The translations under genes and the position numbers were made by a program. The notes beneath the pieces were generated by a model, which was not told the DNA's origin, searched no databases, and was given only the letters and a program-made list of their open reading frames with translations. From Rhodospirillaceae bacterium (lineage in GTDB: Bacteria > Pseudomonadota > Alphaproteobacteria > GCA-2721365), in NCBI GenBank assembly GCA_002721365.1, contig PBKC01000037.1, positions 45,972 through 109,971 on the forward strand: DNA of 64,000 nucleotides, read 5' to 3'. Shown here piece after piece: positions 20,962-33,288 of the stretch; positions within the stretch are counted from its first letter, which is position 1; each line of letters opens with the position of its first letter.

Positions 20962-21036
20962 TTCATCCTGAACATAGGCACAAATCAGGCGCTTCGCCAG
21001 AGACGCGAGACATGCCGATTCGGATGGTCAGCCGCG

Positions 21037-21057
21037 CCGGACGCTCAAAGCGTCCGG
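21037..21057. terminator. Hairpin CCGGACGCT-caa-AGCGTCCGG downstream of the YciI gene
   Basis: 9-bp perfect stem, 3-nt loop, flanked by GCGGCC repeat. Confidence 0.55.
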
Positions 21058-21075
21058 CCGCGGCCTCACCGCGGC

Positions 21076-21363
21076 CTACTGAGCGAGCGCAGCGAACGCG
21101 CGATAGGGCTGAACCGGGTAAATCTCGACTGACAGCATGCCCAGCTTCACCAGCGGCAGGCTGTCGACGGCCTCGCGGGCCTGCTCCTCGCTCTCCGCTT
21201 CCAGAACGATGACCGCGCCCTTGCCGTCCCGTCGGCTGTAGATCTCGCGGAAGATTTCCTTGGCGAACAGGTTCATCGCGCGCTGCGACTCTTCCTGCAG
21301 ATGCGGTGCGAACTGCTCGGCCGTGTGATCGGGGCTGCGCGTGGCGATGGCGATGACTTTCAT
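21076..21363 (-). CDS. YciI family protein
   Basis: MKVIAIATRSPDHTAEQFAPHLQEE...GAVIVLEAESEEQAREAVDSLPLVKLGMLSVEIYPV. Confidence 0.8.
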   Translation of the reverse strand: MKVIAIATRSPDHTAEQFAPHLQEESQRAMNLFAKEIFREIYSRRDGKGAVIVLEAESEEQAREAVDSLPLVKLGMLSVEIYPVQPYRAFAALAQ

Positions 21364-21432
21364 GGTCTTCCTCCCGTTGGGACAGCGGCCGGCGCGGCCG
21401 CGCTTCTCTATGACCGCTCGAAGCGCGGAGCG

Positions 21433-23106
21433 TCAACCGCTCTCGGCAAGCAGACGGCGGGCGATGATGTGGGCCTGAATCTCGGCTGCGCCCTCGAAGA
21501 TGCTGAGAATCCGCGAATCGACCAGAACCCGGCTGACGGGATATTCCTCGGCATAGCCGTTGCCGCCGTGAATCTGGACCGCGCAGTCGGCGTTGGCCCA
21601 GGCGACGCGGGCGGCGAGCAGCTTGGCCATCCCGGCTTCGAGGTCGCAGCGGCGTCCGGCGTCCTTTTCCCGCGCGGCGTGCCAGGTGAGCTGACGGGCG
21701 ATCATCGTTTCCACCGCCATCCAGGCCAGCTTTCCACCGACGCGGGGGAAGGCGGCGATGGGGCGCCCGAACTGTTGCCGGTCGCGGCCATAGGCGAGGC
21801 CGAGTTCGAGCGCGTTGCGGGCCACCCCGACGGCGCGCGCCGCGGTCTGGATGCGGGCGGTCTCGAAGGTCGCCATGAGCTGCTTGAAGCCTTGGCCTTC
21901 CTCGCCGCCCAGCAGGGCGGTGGCGGGGACCGGAAAGTCGTCGAACGCGAGCTCGTATTCCTTCATGCCGCGATAGCCGAGGACCTTGATCTCGCCGCCC
22001 TTCAGACCCTCGATGGGGAAGGCGTCCGACTCGGTGCCGCGCGGCTTTTCGACGAAGAACATGCTGAGGCCCTTGTAGCCCCGCTCCGACGGATCGGTCC
22101 GGGCGAGGACGGTCAGAAGATCGGCCCGCGCGGCGTGGGTCGACCAGGTCTTGGCGCCGTTCAAGCGATAGACGTCGCCGTCCCGGACGGCACGGGTCTT
22201 CAGCGAAGCGAGATCGGAGCCGTAGTCGGGCTCGGTGAACACCGCGCCGGGAATGATCGAGCCATCGATCAGCCCCTCGAGCCACCGGGCCTTCTGGTCC
22301 TCGGTCCCGTGGCGGAGCAGAAGCTCGATGGCGATCTCCGAGCGGGTGGCAAGCGATCCGACGCCGAGAAAGGCGCGCGACAGCTCCTCGGTGACGAGGC
22401 ACATGGCGACCTTGCCGAGCCCGGCGCCGCCATGGACCTCGGGCGCGGTGAGGCCGAACACGCCCAGCGCACCCATCTGCGCGATGACGTCGGCGGGGAT
22501 CAGGCTGTCTTCGCGATGCCAGACCGGTCCGCCGGGCAGGACCACGGTATCGCCGAACCGGCGGAACTGGTCGCGGATCATGGCGAGGGTATCGTCGTCG
22601 AGTGCCGGGTCGCCGAATCCGTCAGGGCTGCTGCCATCCAGCGATTCGGCGAGGCGGGCCCGGCTATCCGCGGTGTTCCCCGACGCGATCAGCGCCGATA
22701 CCGCCGGGGTCAGGAAGGCGGCCGTCGTCGTCTCGTCCAGTCCCAGATCGTGCGGGCGGACGGTCTCGGTCTGGCTCATCGCGATGCCACCGCCGATCTG
22801 GGCGAGGTATTCGCCGAAGGCCGCACGGAGAATAAGGGCTTCCCGGTCCCCGAAGCCGTCGGACGAGTCCAGCCGTCGGGCCCATTCGAGCATCCGCTCC
22901 AGCGCTGCGACATAGGTGGCGAACCACGCCAGGCCGTGCGCCGCCGTCTGCTCGGCATCGACCAGCGCCGAGTCGACGCGGCCGTCGCGTGTCACTGCGG
23001 CGCGGACCGCTCTCTGCGCCGCGTCGAGCAGCGTCCGTGCCGCGGTCAACGCTTCGCTGCAGGTGGCGATCAGGGCGCTGTCGGAGACGGAGGTTGGCTG
23101 AGGCAT
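21433..23106 (-). CDS. Acyl-CoA dehydrogenase with N-terminal extension, probable (2S)-methylsuccinyl-CoA dehydrogenase
   Basis: ACAD core (MCLVTEELSRAFLGVGSL, FTEPDYGSDLASLKTRA, QIHGGNGYAEEYPVSR); ~150-aa N-terminal extension including DAEQTAAHGLAWFATYVAALERML. Confidence 0.85.
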   Translation of the reverse strand: MPQPTSVSDSALIATCSEALTAARTLLDAAQRAVRAAVTRDGRVDSALVDAEQTAAHGLAWFATYVAALERMLEWARRLDSSDGFGDREALILRAAFGEYLAQIGGGIAMSQTETVRPHDLGLDETTTAAFLTPAVSALIASGNTADSRARLAESLDGSSPDGFGDPALDDDTLAMIRDQFRRFGDTVVLPGGPVWHREDSLIPADVIAQMGALGVFGLTAPEVHGGAGLGKVAMCLVTEELSRAFLGVGSLATRSEIAIELLLRHGTEDQKARWLEGLIDGSIIPGAVFTEPDYGSDLASLKTRAVRDGDVYRLNGAKTWSTHAARADLLTVLARTDPSERGYKGLSMFFVEKPRGTESDAFPIEGLKGGEIKVLGYRGMKEYELAFDDFPVPATALLGGEEGQGFKQLMATFETARIQTAARAVGVARNALELGLAYGRDRQQFGRPIAAFPRVGGKLAWMAVETMIARQLTWHAAREKDAGRRCDLEAGMAKLLAARVAWANADCAVQIHGGNGYAEEYPVSRVLVDSRILSIFEGAAEIQAHIIARRLLAESG

Positions 23107-23224
23107 CGGCGTTTCCCAAGTCTGTTGTCGGGCGACCTTCTAGCACAGAGTGATCGACATCGCTTTCCGTCGTCCGGCCGCCGCGCTATCGTCGATAAAT
23201 CGTCTCGCCGAGGGGAGGTTGGCG

Positions 23225-24079
23225 ATGACCATGAAGTCCGTACTTCTGCCGTTCGAGGAGAGTCCGGCGCTGCCGTCGATGCTGGAATCGGCTCTTCTCG
23301 TGGCGCGCCGATTCGGAAGCTATATCGAAGGTCTGCACGTCCGGCTGGCGCAGTCGTCGCTGGTCCTGAGTGGCGAGGGGTTCGTGTCGCCCGAACTGCT
23401 GGAGAGCTTTCGCCGGCAGGACGTCGAGCGGACCCAGCATGTGCGCAACCTGTTCGACACCTTCATGGGCAACAAGGGAATCGTCTATGGCGAGGCGCCG
23501 CGTGCCGACGGCGAACCTTGCGCGGGCTGGCGCGAGGCGGTGGCGCCGAGCGAGGAGATGGTGGGAAGCCGGGGGCGCGTCTTCGACGTTATCGTCGTCG
23601 GACGTCCGGTCCGCGGCTCGCCTACCCCGGGCATGGGGACGCTGGAGGCGGCGCTGTTCGACAGCGGCCGTCCGGTGCTGATCGCGCCGCCGGTGCCGCC
23701 GTCGACCCTCGGCCAGTCGATCGCCATCGCCTGGAACGGCAGCAGCGAGACCGCCAGGACGATCGCGTTGGCTTTGCCTTTCCTTGTCGCCGCCGAGCGC
23801 GTGACGGTGATCTCGGCCGAGGAAAGCATGGTTCCCGGCCCTTCCGGCGCCGAAATCGTTCGCTATCTGGAATGGAACGGCGTCCGCTCGGAAGCGATCG
23901 ACATCGGAGCCGGCAACCGTCCTGTCGGAGAGGCGATCCTAGCCGCTGCCGGCAAGTGGGGCGCGGATATGCTGATCAAGGGCGGTTATACCCATAGCCG
24001 TATCCGCCAGATGATATTCGGCGGTGCCACGCAGCAGATCCTCGCCGCGGCCGAACTGCCGGTGTTCATGGCCCATTAA
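23225..24079 (+). CDS. Universal stress protein family (UspA), two-domain length
   Basis: MTMKSVLLPFEESPALPSMLESALLVARRFGSYIEGLHV...; C-terminal GADMLIKGGYTHSRIRQMIFGGATQQILAAAELPVFMAH. Confidence 0.88.
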   Translation: MTMKSVLLPFEESPALPSMLESALLVARRFGSYIEGLHVRLAQSSLVLSGEGFVSPELLESFRRQDVERTQHVRNLFDTFMGNKGIVYGEAPRADGEPCAGWREAVAPSEEMVGSRGRVFDVIVVGRPVRGSPTPGMGTLEAALFDSGRPVLIAPPVPPSTLGQSIAIAWNGSSETARTIALALPFLVAAERVTVISAEESMVPGPSGAEIVRYLEWNGVRSEAIDIGAGNRPVGEAILAAAGKWGADMLIKGGYTHSRIRQMIFGGATQQILAAAELPVFMAH

Positions 24080-24094
24080 CTGGTCGCGGAGAAC

Positions 24095-25582
24095 ATGGGT
24101 TTTCGTTCACAGGGGACTAAGAGAATTCTGACTCTTTCGGGCCTCCGGGCCTTTCTTTGCACCATGCTGCTGGTCGCCGCGGCGCCGGCTCTTACGCCTG
24201 CGGCGCTGGCCGGGACCGTTCGGGTCGGGAGCGACAACGACCTCGCTGCTGCGTTTCGCGCGGCCAGGCCGGGCGACGTCATCACCCTGCAGCCCGGCAC
24301 CTATTCAGTGCGGAAGTTGAAGACCGAGACCGCCGGCACCGAGTCGGACCGGATCGTCGTGCGGGCCGAAACGCTGGGTACCGTCAGGATCGACGGGGGT
24401 GGCGAAGCGATCCTGATCCGCCATCCCTACTGGACGTTCGAGAACCTCGAAATCCGTGGCGCCTGCGACAAGGACGACTGGTGCGAGCACGCGTTCCACA
24501 TCGTCGGCAATGCCAGCCACACGATCATCCGCAACAATATCGTTCGCGAATACAACGCGATGATCAAAGGGAACGGCTTGCCCGACAAGAAGAACGGCGG
24601 CATGCCCTACTTCCCTACCGACGTCGTCATCGAGAAGAACTACCTCTACAACTCGTCGATCCGCGACACCGACAACCCCGTCACCCCGATCGACGTGATG
24701 GGCGGCGAGCGCTGGGTCGTGCGCGACAATTTCATCGCCGACTTCGCCAAGAGCCGGGGCAGTGGGGCGTCCTACGCCGCCTTCCTCAAAGGGAACTCGC
24801 GCGACGGCGTTTTTGAGCGAAATCTCGTCGTCTGTGAATGGCGGCATGCGGGCGGTGTTCGCCTGGGCCTGTCGTTCGGCGGCGGCGGGACCAGTCTGGG
24901 GTCGAAGACCTGCGTGAACCAGGACTGCTCCGTCTGGCACACCAACGGGATCATGCGGAACAACATCGTTCTCAACTGTCCCAACGACGTCGGCATCTAT
25001 CTGAGCAAGGCCAGCGGCGCCAAGGTGTTCAACAACACCGTCTACAATGCGAACGGGATCGACGTCCGCTTCCCGCAGTCTTCGGCCGATATCCGCAACA
25101 ACCTGATCGCCGGCGCGGTACGGACCCGCGATCAGGGGACCGCGCGGACCTCGACCAACGTCATGACCGGAAGCGATTTCGCCGCCTACTGGCCGGCGCT
25201 CGGCCGCTACATGAAGAAGCGGCTGGAAGGGCAGGACGTGAAGTATCCGACCATCTTCGCCAAGGCCGACGTCGACTGGGCGCAGTCGGTGGTCGACGAT
25301 GTGATCGGCTATCTGGAGCAGTCACCCATCGGCAACGGCTCGGGGAAAATCGACAGGCTGCTCGAAGATCCCGAGGCCCTGAACTTCAACCTCGTCGACG
25401 ACGACGCGATCCTGGACGACGGTCAGGAACTGAACGACGTGCAGGACGATTTTTGCGAACGGCCGCGCGGCGCGACGCCGTACGACGTCGGAGCGATCGA
25501 ATACTCGGCGGGGCCGTGCGACGTGAAGGCGCGTTTCCCCATGCTCGACGAGCTCCCGCGAGAAGCGTCGCCCACGGGGTGA
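24095..25582 (+). CDS. Secreted right-handed parallel beta-helix protein
   Basis: Signal peptide; repeated rung-like segments (TIIRNNIVREYNAM, VIEKNYLYNSS, IMRNNIVLNCPNDV, VFNNTVYNANGI); C-terminal PYDVGAIEY motif. Confidence 0.85.
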   Translation: MGFRSQGTKRILTLSGLRAFLCTMLLVAAAPALTPAALAGTVRVGSDNDLAAAFRAARPGDVITLQPGTYSVRKLKTETAGTESDRIVVRAETLGTVRIDGGGEAILIRHPYWTFENLEIRGACDKDDWCEHAFHIVGNASHTIIRNNIVREYNAMIKGNGLPDKKNGGMPYFPTDVVIEKNYLYNSSIRDTDNPVTPIDVMGGERWVVRDNFIADFAKSRGSGASYAAFLKGNSRDGVFERNLVVCEWRHAGGVRLGLSFGGGGTSLGSKTCVNQDCSVWHTNGIMRNNIVLNCPNDVGIYLSKASGAKVFNNTVYNANGIDVRFPQSSADIRNNLIAGAVRTRDQGTARTSTNVMTGSDFAAYWPALGRYMKKRLEGQDVKYPTIFAKADVDWAQSVVDDVIGYLEQSPIGNGSGKIDRLLEDPEALNFNLVDDDAILDDGQELNDVQDDFCERPRGATPYDVGAIEYSAGPCDVKARFPMLDELPREASPTG

Positions 25583-25594
25583 TGGCGTTGGGCG

Positions 25595-26173
25595 TCAGCC
25601 CGCGCCAGAGCGGAAGTCGGCCAACAGCTCGCCGCGTTCGGACAGGCGACGGAAAATCAGGGAATCCATTCCTAAGACGGCAGCAAGCCGCGCGCGCTGA
25701 CGCGGGCTGGCTTCACGCTGGCCGTTCTCGATGCTGGCGAGGGCGTTGAGAGAAAGGCCGACCAGTCCGGCGACCGTCCGCTCGTCGAGTCCCGATGCCT
25801 GACGCATCAAGGCGACCGAGCTTCCGAATTCGCGCCGTTCCTCTGGCGACATCGTGGCGCGCCGCCCCACCATGCCCACCACGTCCTTGGCGGTCTGACT
25901 GCGTCGCAGCCTGACGTCGCGGCGCTCTTCACGAGCCAGCCAGCGCAGGAGCAGCCGGCGCACTTGGTGCGACATCGGCCGGCGCCGGCACAGATCCTCG
26001 ACTTCGGCGATGGAAATGCCGATCTCCATCGCCGCCTGGCGGATTTTGAGCTTACGGCGTGCTCCGACCGCGAACAGTCTGGCGAAAATGGCCTCGTCGC
26101 CGTCCTGGGCGACAAGCGTCACACCACCGGTCCCACTCGCGACCGAGTTCACTCTAACGTCCGCCTCCGGCAC
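25595..26173 (-). CDS. XRE-family helix-turn-helix regulator
   Basis: SSVALMRQASGLDERTVAGLVGLSLNALASIENGQREASPRQRARLAAVLGM. Confidence 0.75.
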   Translation of the reverse strand: MPEADVRVNSVASGTGGVTLVAQDGDEAIFARLFAVGARRKLKIRQAAMEIGISIAEVEDLCRRRPMSHQVRRLLLRWLAREERRDVRLRRSQTAKDVVGMVGRRATMSPEERREFGSSVALMRQASGLDERTVAGLVGLSLNALASIENGQREASPRQRARLAAVLGMDSLIFRRLSERGELLADFRSGAG

Positions 26174-26260
26174 GCCTGCTGCTCACGTCGACAATTTAGT
26201 CTGGTTGAAGCTGCTCCGCGACCCTCCAGTGGAGGTAGCGACGCGTCCGGACCGTTCCGT

Positions 26261-27697
26261 CTACGCGGCCTCCGTCCCCCCGACCGTCAGGCCGTCCACG
26301 AGAAGGGTCGGCTGGCCGACGCCCACCGGCACGCCCTGGCCGTTCTTACCGCAGGTGCCGATGCCGGGATCCATCTGGAAGTCGTTGCCGATCGCCGTCG
26401 ACTTGGTCAGCACCTCCCAGCCCGATCCGATCAGCGTTGCGCCCTTGACCGGGCGGGTCGGCTTGCCGTCCTCGATCAGATAGGCCTCGGAGGCCGAGAA
26501 CACGAACTTGCCGGAGGTGATGTCCACCTGACCGCCGCCGAAATTGACGGCGTAGAGGCCCTTCTTCACCGAGCCGATGATCTCCTGCGGATCACGGTCG
26601 CCGGGGCGCATCACCGTATTGGTCATGCGGACCTGGGGCTGGTGGGCGAAGCTCTGCCGGCGGCCGTTGCCGGTCGAGCGGGTTCCCATCAGCCGGCCGT
26701 TCAGGCGATCCTGCATGTAGCCCACCAGGATGCCGTCTTCGATGAGCGGCGTGCATTGCGAGGGCGTTCCCTCGTCGTCGATGGTGAGCGATCCGCGGCG
26801 GTCGTCGATGCTGCCGTCGTCGACCACCGTGATGCCCGGCGCGGCGACCCGCTCGCCCATCATCCCGGAGAACACCGAGGTCTTCTTGCGGTTGAAGTCG
26901 CCCTCCAGCCCGTGGCCGATCGCCTCGTGCAGCAGGATGCCGGGCCAGCCCGGCCCCAGCACGACCTGCATTTCGCCCGCCGGCGCCGCCACCGCCTCCA
27001 GATTGACCAGCGCTTGGCGCAAGGCCTCGTCGACATGGGCCTGCCAGGTTTCCGGGGCGAGGATGAGGTCGTAGCTCATGCGCCCGCCGGAGCCGTAGGA
27101 GCCGCTCTCCATCTTGTCGTCCTCGGCCACCACGACGGAGACGTTCAGTCGTACCAGCGGCCGGATGTCGCCCACCCGGTCGCCGTTGCCGCGGATGATC
27201 TCGATCGCCTGCCAGTTCCCCGACAGGGACGCCGATACCTGACGGACCCGTGGGTCCTTGGCGCGGGCGTATGCGTCGATATCCTGCAGCAGCTTCACCT
27301 TCTGCGGCATGTCGACCGCCTGAAGGGGGTTGTCGTCGGTGTAGAGCGAGCGGTTGGTGCGTCCGGGCCCGACGTCCAATGTACCGGCCCGGCCGCTGCG
27401 AACGGCCTTGACCGTATCGGCGGCCCGGCGGATGGCGTCCTCGCTCAACTCAGCGGCATGACCGTAACCGGTGGCTTCTCCGGACACGGCGCGCAGTCCG
27501 AAGCCCTGGCTGGAATCGAACGACGCGTTCTTCAGCTTGCCGTCGTCGAACGTGAACGACTCGGACTGCCGATACTCGAGGAACAGCTCGCCGTCGTCGG
27601 CGCCGGCTAGCGCATCGTCCACCACCCCTTCGACGCGACTGCGGTCGAGTCCGGCGCGGGTGAAGAACAGATCGTCGAGTCTGGCAATATCGGTCAT
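26261..27697 (-). CDS. tldD: Metalloprotease TldD
   Basis: HEAIGHGLEGDFNRK (HEXXXH), TRSTGNGRRQSFAHQPQVRMTNT; ATG at 27697. Confidence 0.96.
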   Translation of the reverse strand: MTDIARLDDLFFTRAGLDRSRVEGVVDDALAGADDGELFLEYRQSESFTFDDGKLKNASFDSSQGFGLRAVSGEATGYGHAAELSEDAIRRAADTVKAVRSGRAGTLDVGPGRTNRSLYTDDNPLQAVDMPQKVKLLQDIDAYARAKDPRVRQVSASLSGNWQAIEIIRGNGDRVGDIRPLVRLNVSVVVAEDDKMESGSYGSGGRMSYDLILAPETWQAHVDEALRQALVNLEAVAAPAGEMQVVLGPGWPGILLHEAIGHGLEGDFNRKKTSVFSGMMGERVAAPGITVVDDGSIDDRRGSLTIDDEGTPSQCTPLIEDGILVGYMQDRLNGRLMGTRSTGNGRRQSFAHQPQVRMTNTVMRPGDRDPQEIIGSVKKGLYAVNFGGGQVDITSGKFVFSASEAYLIEDGKPTRPVKGATLIGSGWEVLTKSTAIGNDFQMDPGIGTCGKNGQGVPVGVGQPTLLVDGLTVGGTEAA

Positions 27698-27825
27698 GGT
27701 TCCGTCCCGGTTCTGCACCTCGCAGGTGCGGTATTGTCGTTCGCTCGAAGCTCTTATATAGGCGCCGCCTGCCTTGAGATCACCCCGCACTCGAATCGGT
27801 TATGTCCTGGGCATTTGCGACCGAT

Positions 27826-27840
27826 CGTTATGACATAACG
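27826..27840. promoter_or_regulatory. Perfect palindrome CGTTATG-A-CATAACG upstream of tldD
   Basis: 15-bp perfect palindrome; half-site CGGTTATGTC at 27797-27806; TATATA at ~27755-27760 reads as a -10 on the minus strand. Confidence 0.45.
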
Positions 27841-28226
27841 GCTATGACGGGAAGCGGCGATATTCTCTGGTCGGCACGGCGAGAACTGTATATAAAAATT
27901 CCGAGTCAGTGGGTGAACCGGGCGGTTCCGGTCCGCGATGCGGGGGGCCGATCCGGGTGAGAGGGTACGCCGTGCGGCAAGGGGATGCCGAGGGGCGCGC
28001 CAATTCGTGCGGAGGCAGGGGCATTCCGGATGCGCATGGCCGGAGCGCTTGATTTGGCGGAAACGCGTTGTGTATTTTTCCCGCGCTCGCGGTCTTGTTG
28101 CGCTGCGGCAACACCGTGCTCCCGCGGGAAAGACCCGGTTGTCTCCGGCGCGTGGACCCAGCTCCGCCGCGTTGGTGGGTGATCGGTCGCCGATTTAGGG
28201 AATCGGATCAGCAGAAGGGCGAAGGA

Positions 28227-30742
<2,516 letters not shown>

Positions 30743-30764
30743 ATCGCTGGCGGGAGACAACGGC

Positions 30765-31682
30765 TTGTCGGATACGTCCATGATCGGCAACGCTACGGCG
30801 GGTGTGGTTGCACCCGCCGCCGCTTCCGACTTCTTCGCTCTTCTCAAGCCCAGGGTGATGTCGCTGGTTCTGTTCACTGGCGTCGTCGGCCTGGTGCTGG
30901 CGCCGGGCGACCTTCACCCGGTGCTGGCCTTCGTCGCCCTGCTCTGCATTGCCGTTGGTGCGGGCGCGTCGGGCGCGATCAATATGTGGTTCGACCGCGA
31001 CATCGACGCCGAGATGACGCGGACACGGCGACGGCCCATCCCGATGGGACGCGTCGATCCGCAGGACGCTCTCGGCTATGGCGTCGCCCTCGCGGTCGGG
31101 TCCGTCGCCCTGATGGGCTTGGTGGTCAACTGGGTGGCTGCGGCGCTGCTCGCGTTGACGGTCGCTTTCTACGTCTTCGTCTACACCATGTGGCTGAAGC
31201 GCCGGACGCCGCAGAACATCGTCATCGGCGGTGCGGCCGGCGCGTTGCCGCCGGTGATCGGCTGGGCGGCCGTGACCGGCGATGTCAGCCTGGCGCCGCT
31301 GGTTCTGTTCCTGATCATCTTCATGTGGACGCCGCCTCATTTCTGGGCCCTTGCCCTGTTCCGGAGCGAGGATTACGCCCGGGTCGGCGTGCCGATGCTG
31401 CCGGTGGTGGCAGGGCCGGAGGCGACGCGGAAGCAGATCCTGCTCTACACCCTGCTGCTGGTGCCGATCACGCTGCTGCCTTGGGGCATGGGAATTTGCG
31501 GCTGGCTCTATGGCGTCGGTGCATCCGTTCTGGGGGCGCTCTTCATCGTCTGCGCCGTCCGCGTCCGGATGACCGAGGACGACCGGCCGGCCCGCCAGAT
31601 GTTCGGCTACTCGATCCTGTATCTGTTCCTCCTTTTCGCTCTGATGCTTCTCGACAAGGGGCTCGGTGGTGCGGCGCTCTGA
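30765..31682 (+). CDS. ctaB: Heme O synthase (protoheme IX farnesyltransferase)
   Basis: [57 protein letters not shown]. Confidence 0.98.
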   Translation: MSDTSMIGNATAGVVAPAAASDFFALLKPRVMSLVLFTGVVGLVLAPGDLHPVLAFVALLCIAVGAGASGAINMWFDRDIDAEMTRTRRRPIPMGRVDPQDALGYGVALAVGSVALMGLVVNWVAAALLALTVAFYVFVYTMWLKRRTPQNIVIGGAAGALPPVIGWAAVTGDVSLAPLVLFLIIFMWTPPHFWALALFRSEDYARVGVPMLPVVAGPEATRKQILLYTLLLVPITLLPWGMGICGWLYGVGASVLGALFIVCAVRVRMTEDDRPARQMFGYSILYLFLLFALMLLDKGLGGAAL

Positions 31683-31685
31683 CCG

Positions 31686-31805
31686 ATGCCGATCAGTGAG
31701 GAACATAAAAGGCGTAGAGGTCGAAACTACGCGCTGGCCGGAGTGCTTCTCGCGCTCGTCGTGCTGTTCTTCGTCGTCACCATGGTGAAGATAGGCGGGC
31801 AGTGA
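31686..31805 (+). CDS. CoxF-like small membrane protein (39 aa)
   Basis: Own translation: [39 protein letters not shown]; between ctaB stop and ctaG start, overlapping ctaG start (GTGA); below the ORF-track cutoff. Confidence 0.8.
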   Translation: MPISEEHKRRRGRNYALAGVLLALVVLFFVVTMVKIGGQ

Positions 31806-32443
31806 CGATGGAGCGGAATCAGGGCCGAGACCAACAAGGCCGTAACAAGCTGGTCGCGCTGGTGTCTGTCGGCACCGTCGTCGGCATGCTTGGATTGTCG
31901 TTCGCGGCGGTGCCGCTCTACCGGGTGTTCTGTCAGGTCACCGGCTATGGCGGTACGACGCAGCGGGCGGAGGCCGGCTCGGTCAAGGTTGTCGAGCGCC
32001 TGATCACGGTCCGTTTCAATGCCGACGTTCAGCCCGACCTCGCCTGGCGGTTCCAGCCGGAGCAGCGCGCCGTCACCGTCAAGGTCGGCGAGAACGCGCT
32101 CGCGTTCTACAGCGCCGAGAATCTGAGCGACGCGCCGATCGTGGGGCAGGCGGTCTACAACGTGACCCCGGAGAAGGCCGGCATCTACTTCAACAAGGTC
32201 GCGTGCTTCTGCTTCGACCAGCAGTTCCTGAGCCCGCAGCAGCGGGCCGACATGCCGGTGTCGTTCTATGTCGACCCGGCGTTCGCCGACGATCCCGACA
32301 TGGCGGACGTCAAGACGATTACGCTGTCCTACACTTTCTTCAATTCGGGTGAGGACGGCCTCAAGGATTATCTCGAAAACCATCCCGAGGCCCTCGCGGC
32401 CACGACCATTAAGACTGAAATGAAGACCCCGGAGGGAAGTTGA
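31802..32443 (+). CDS. ctaG: Cytochrome c oxidase assembly protein CtaG/Cox11
   Basis: [48 protein letters not shown]. Confidence 0.97.
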   Translation: MTMERNQGRDQQGRNKLVALVSVGTVVGMLGLSFAAVPLYRVFCQVTGYGGTTQRAEAGSVKVVERLITVRFNADVQPDLAWRFQPEQRAVTVKVGENALAFYSAENLSDAPIVGQAVYNVTPEKAGIYFNKVACFCFDQQFLSPQQRADMPVSFYVDPAFADDPDMADVKTITLSYTFFNSGEDGLKDYLENHPEALAATTIKTEMKTPEGS

Positions 32444-32447
32444 ACCA

Positions 32448-33254
32448 ATGGCCGACACCGCGCACGCGAAGGCACACGAATATCATCTGGTAGATCCCAG
32501 CCCTTGGCCGGCGTTGGGGTCGTTCTCCGCGCTCATCCTCGCGGTCGGCGCGATCATGTTCATGCACGAACTGGGCGGTGGCGGCTGGGTCCTGGCGGCC
32601 GGCTTTGTCATGGTCCTGTTCACCATGTTCGTCTGGTGGCGGGACGTGGTGCGCGAGGGCGAGTATGAAGGGCATCACAGCACCATCGTTCAGCTCGGCC
32701 TTCGCTACGGGATGGTCCTGTTCATCGCCTCTGAGGTCATGTTCTTCGTGGCGTGGTTCTGGGCGTTCTTCAACGCCGCCCTGTTCCCCACCGCGGAGAT
32801 CGGGGGTGTTTGGCCGCCGGACGGCATCGAGACCTTCGACCCCTGGCACCTGCCGCTTCTCAACACGATCATCCTGCTGACGTCGGGCGTGACCGTCACC
32901 TGGGCGCACCATGCCCTGCGTGAGGGCCATCGTAAGCAGGTCATCCAGGGATTGGCGCTGACGGTCCTGCTCGGTCTCACCTTCAGCTGCATCCAGGCCT
33001 ACGAATACGTGCATGCGCCGTTCGGGTTCACCGACGGCATCTACGCCTCGACCTTTTTCATGGCGACCGGGTTCCACGGCGCCCATGTGATCATCGGCAC
33101 GATCTTCCTGATCGTCTGCCTGATCCGCGCGTCGCTCGGCCACTTCAAGCCCGACCACCATTTCGGCTTCGAGGCGGCGGCCTGGTACTGGCATTTCGTC
33201 GATGTCGTCTGGCTGTTCCTGTTCTGCGGCATCTACTGGTGGGGTGGGGCCTGA
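32448..33254 (+). CDS. ctaE: Cytochrome c oxidase subunit III
   Basis: [69 protein letters not shown]. Confidence 0.98.
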   Translation: MADTAHAKAHEYHLVDPSPWPALGSFSALILAVGAIMFMHELGGGGWVLAAGFVMVLFTMFVWWRDVVREGEYEGHHSTIVQLGLRYGMVLFIASEVMFFVAWFWAFFNAALFPTAEIGGVWPPDGIETFDPWHLPLLNTIILLTSGVTVTWAHHALREGHRKQVIQGLALTVLLGLTFSCIQAYEYVHAPFGFTDGIYASTFFMATGFHGAHVIIGTIFLIVCLIRASLGHFKPDHHFGFEAAAWYWHFVDVVWLFLFCGIYWWGGA

Positions 33255-33288
33255 GGCCCCCCTCTTCGGCTGACGCGATCGGCGCGGC

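Noticed and set aside
21301-23997. 898-aa plus ORF opposite the acyl-CoA dehydrogenase and out of frame with the Usp gene
   Set aside because: Covers two well-supported genes in a wrong frame or strand; composition typical of shadow ORFs.
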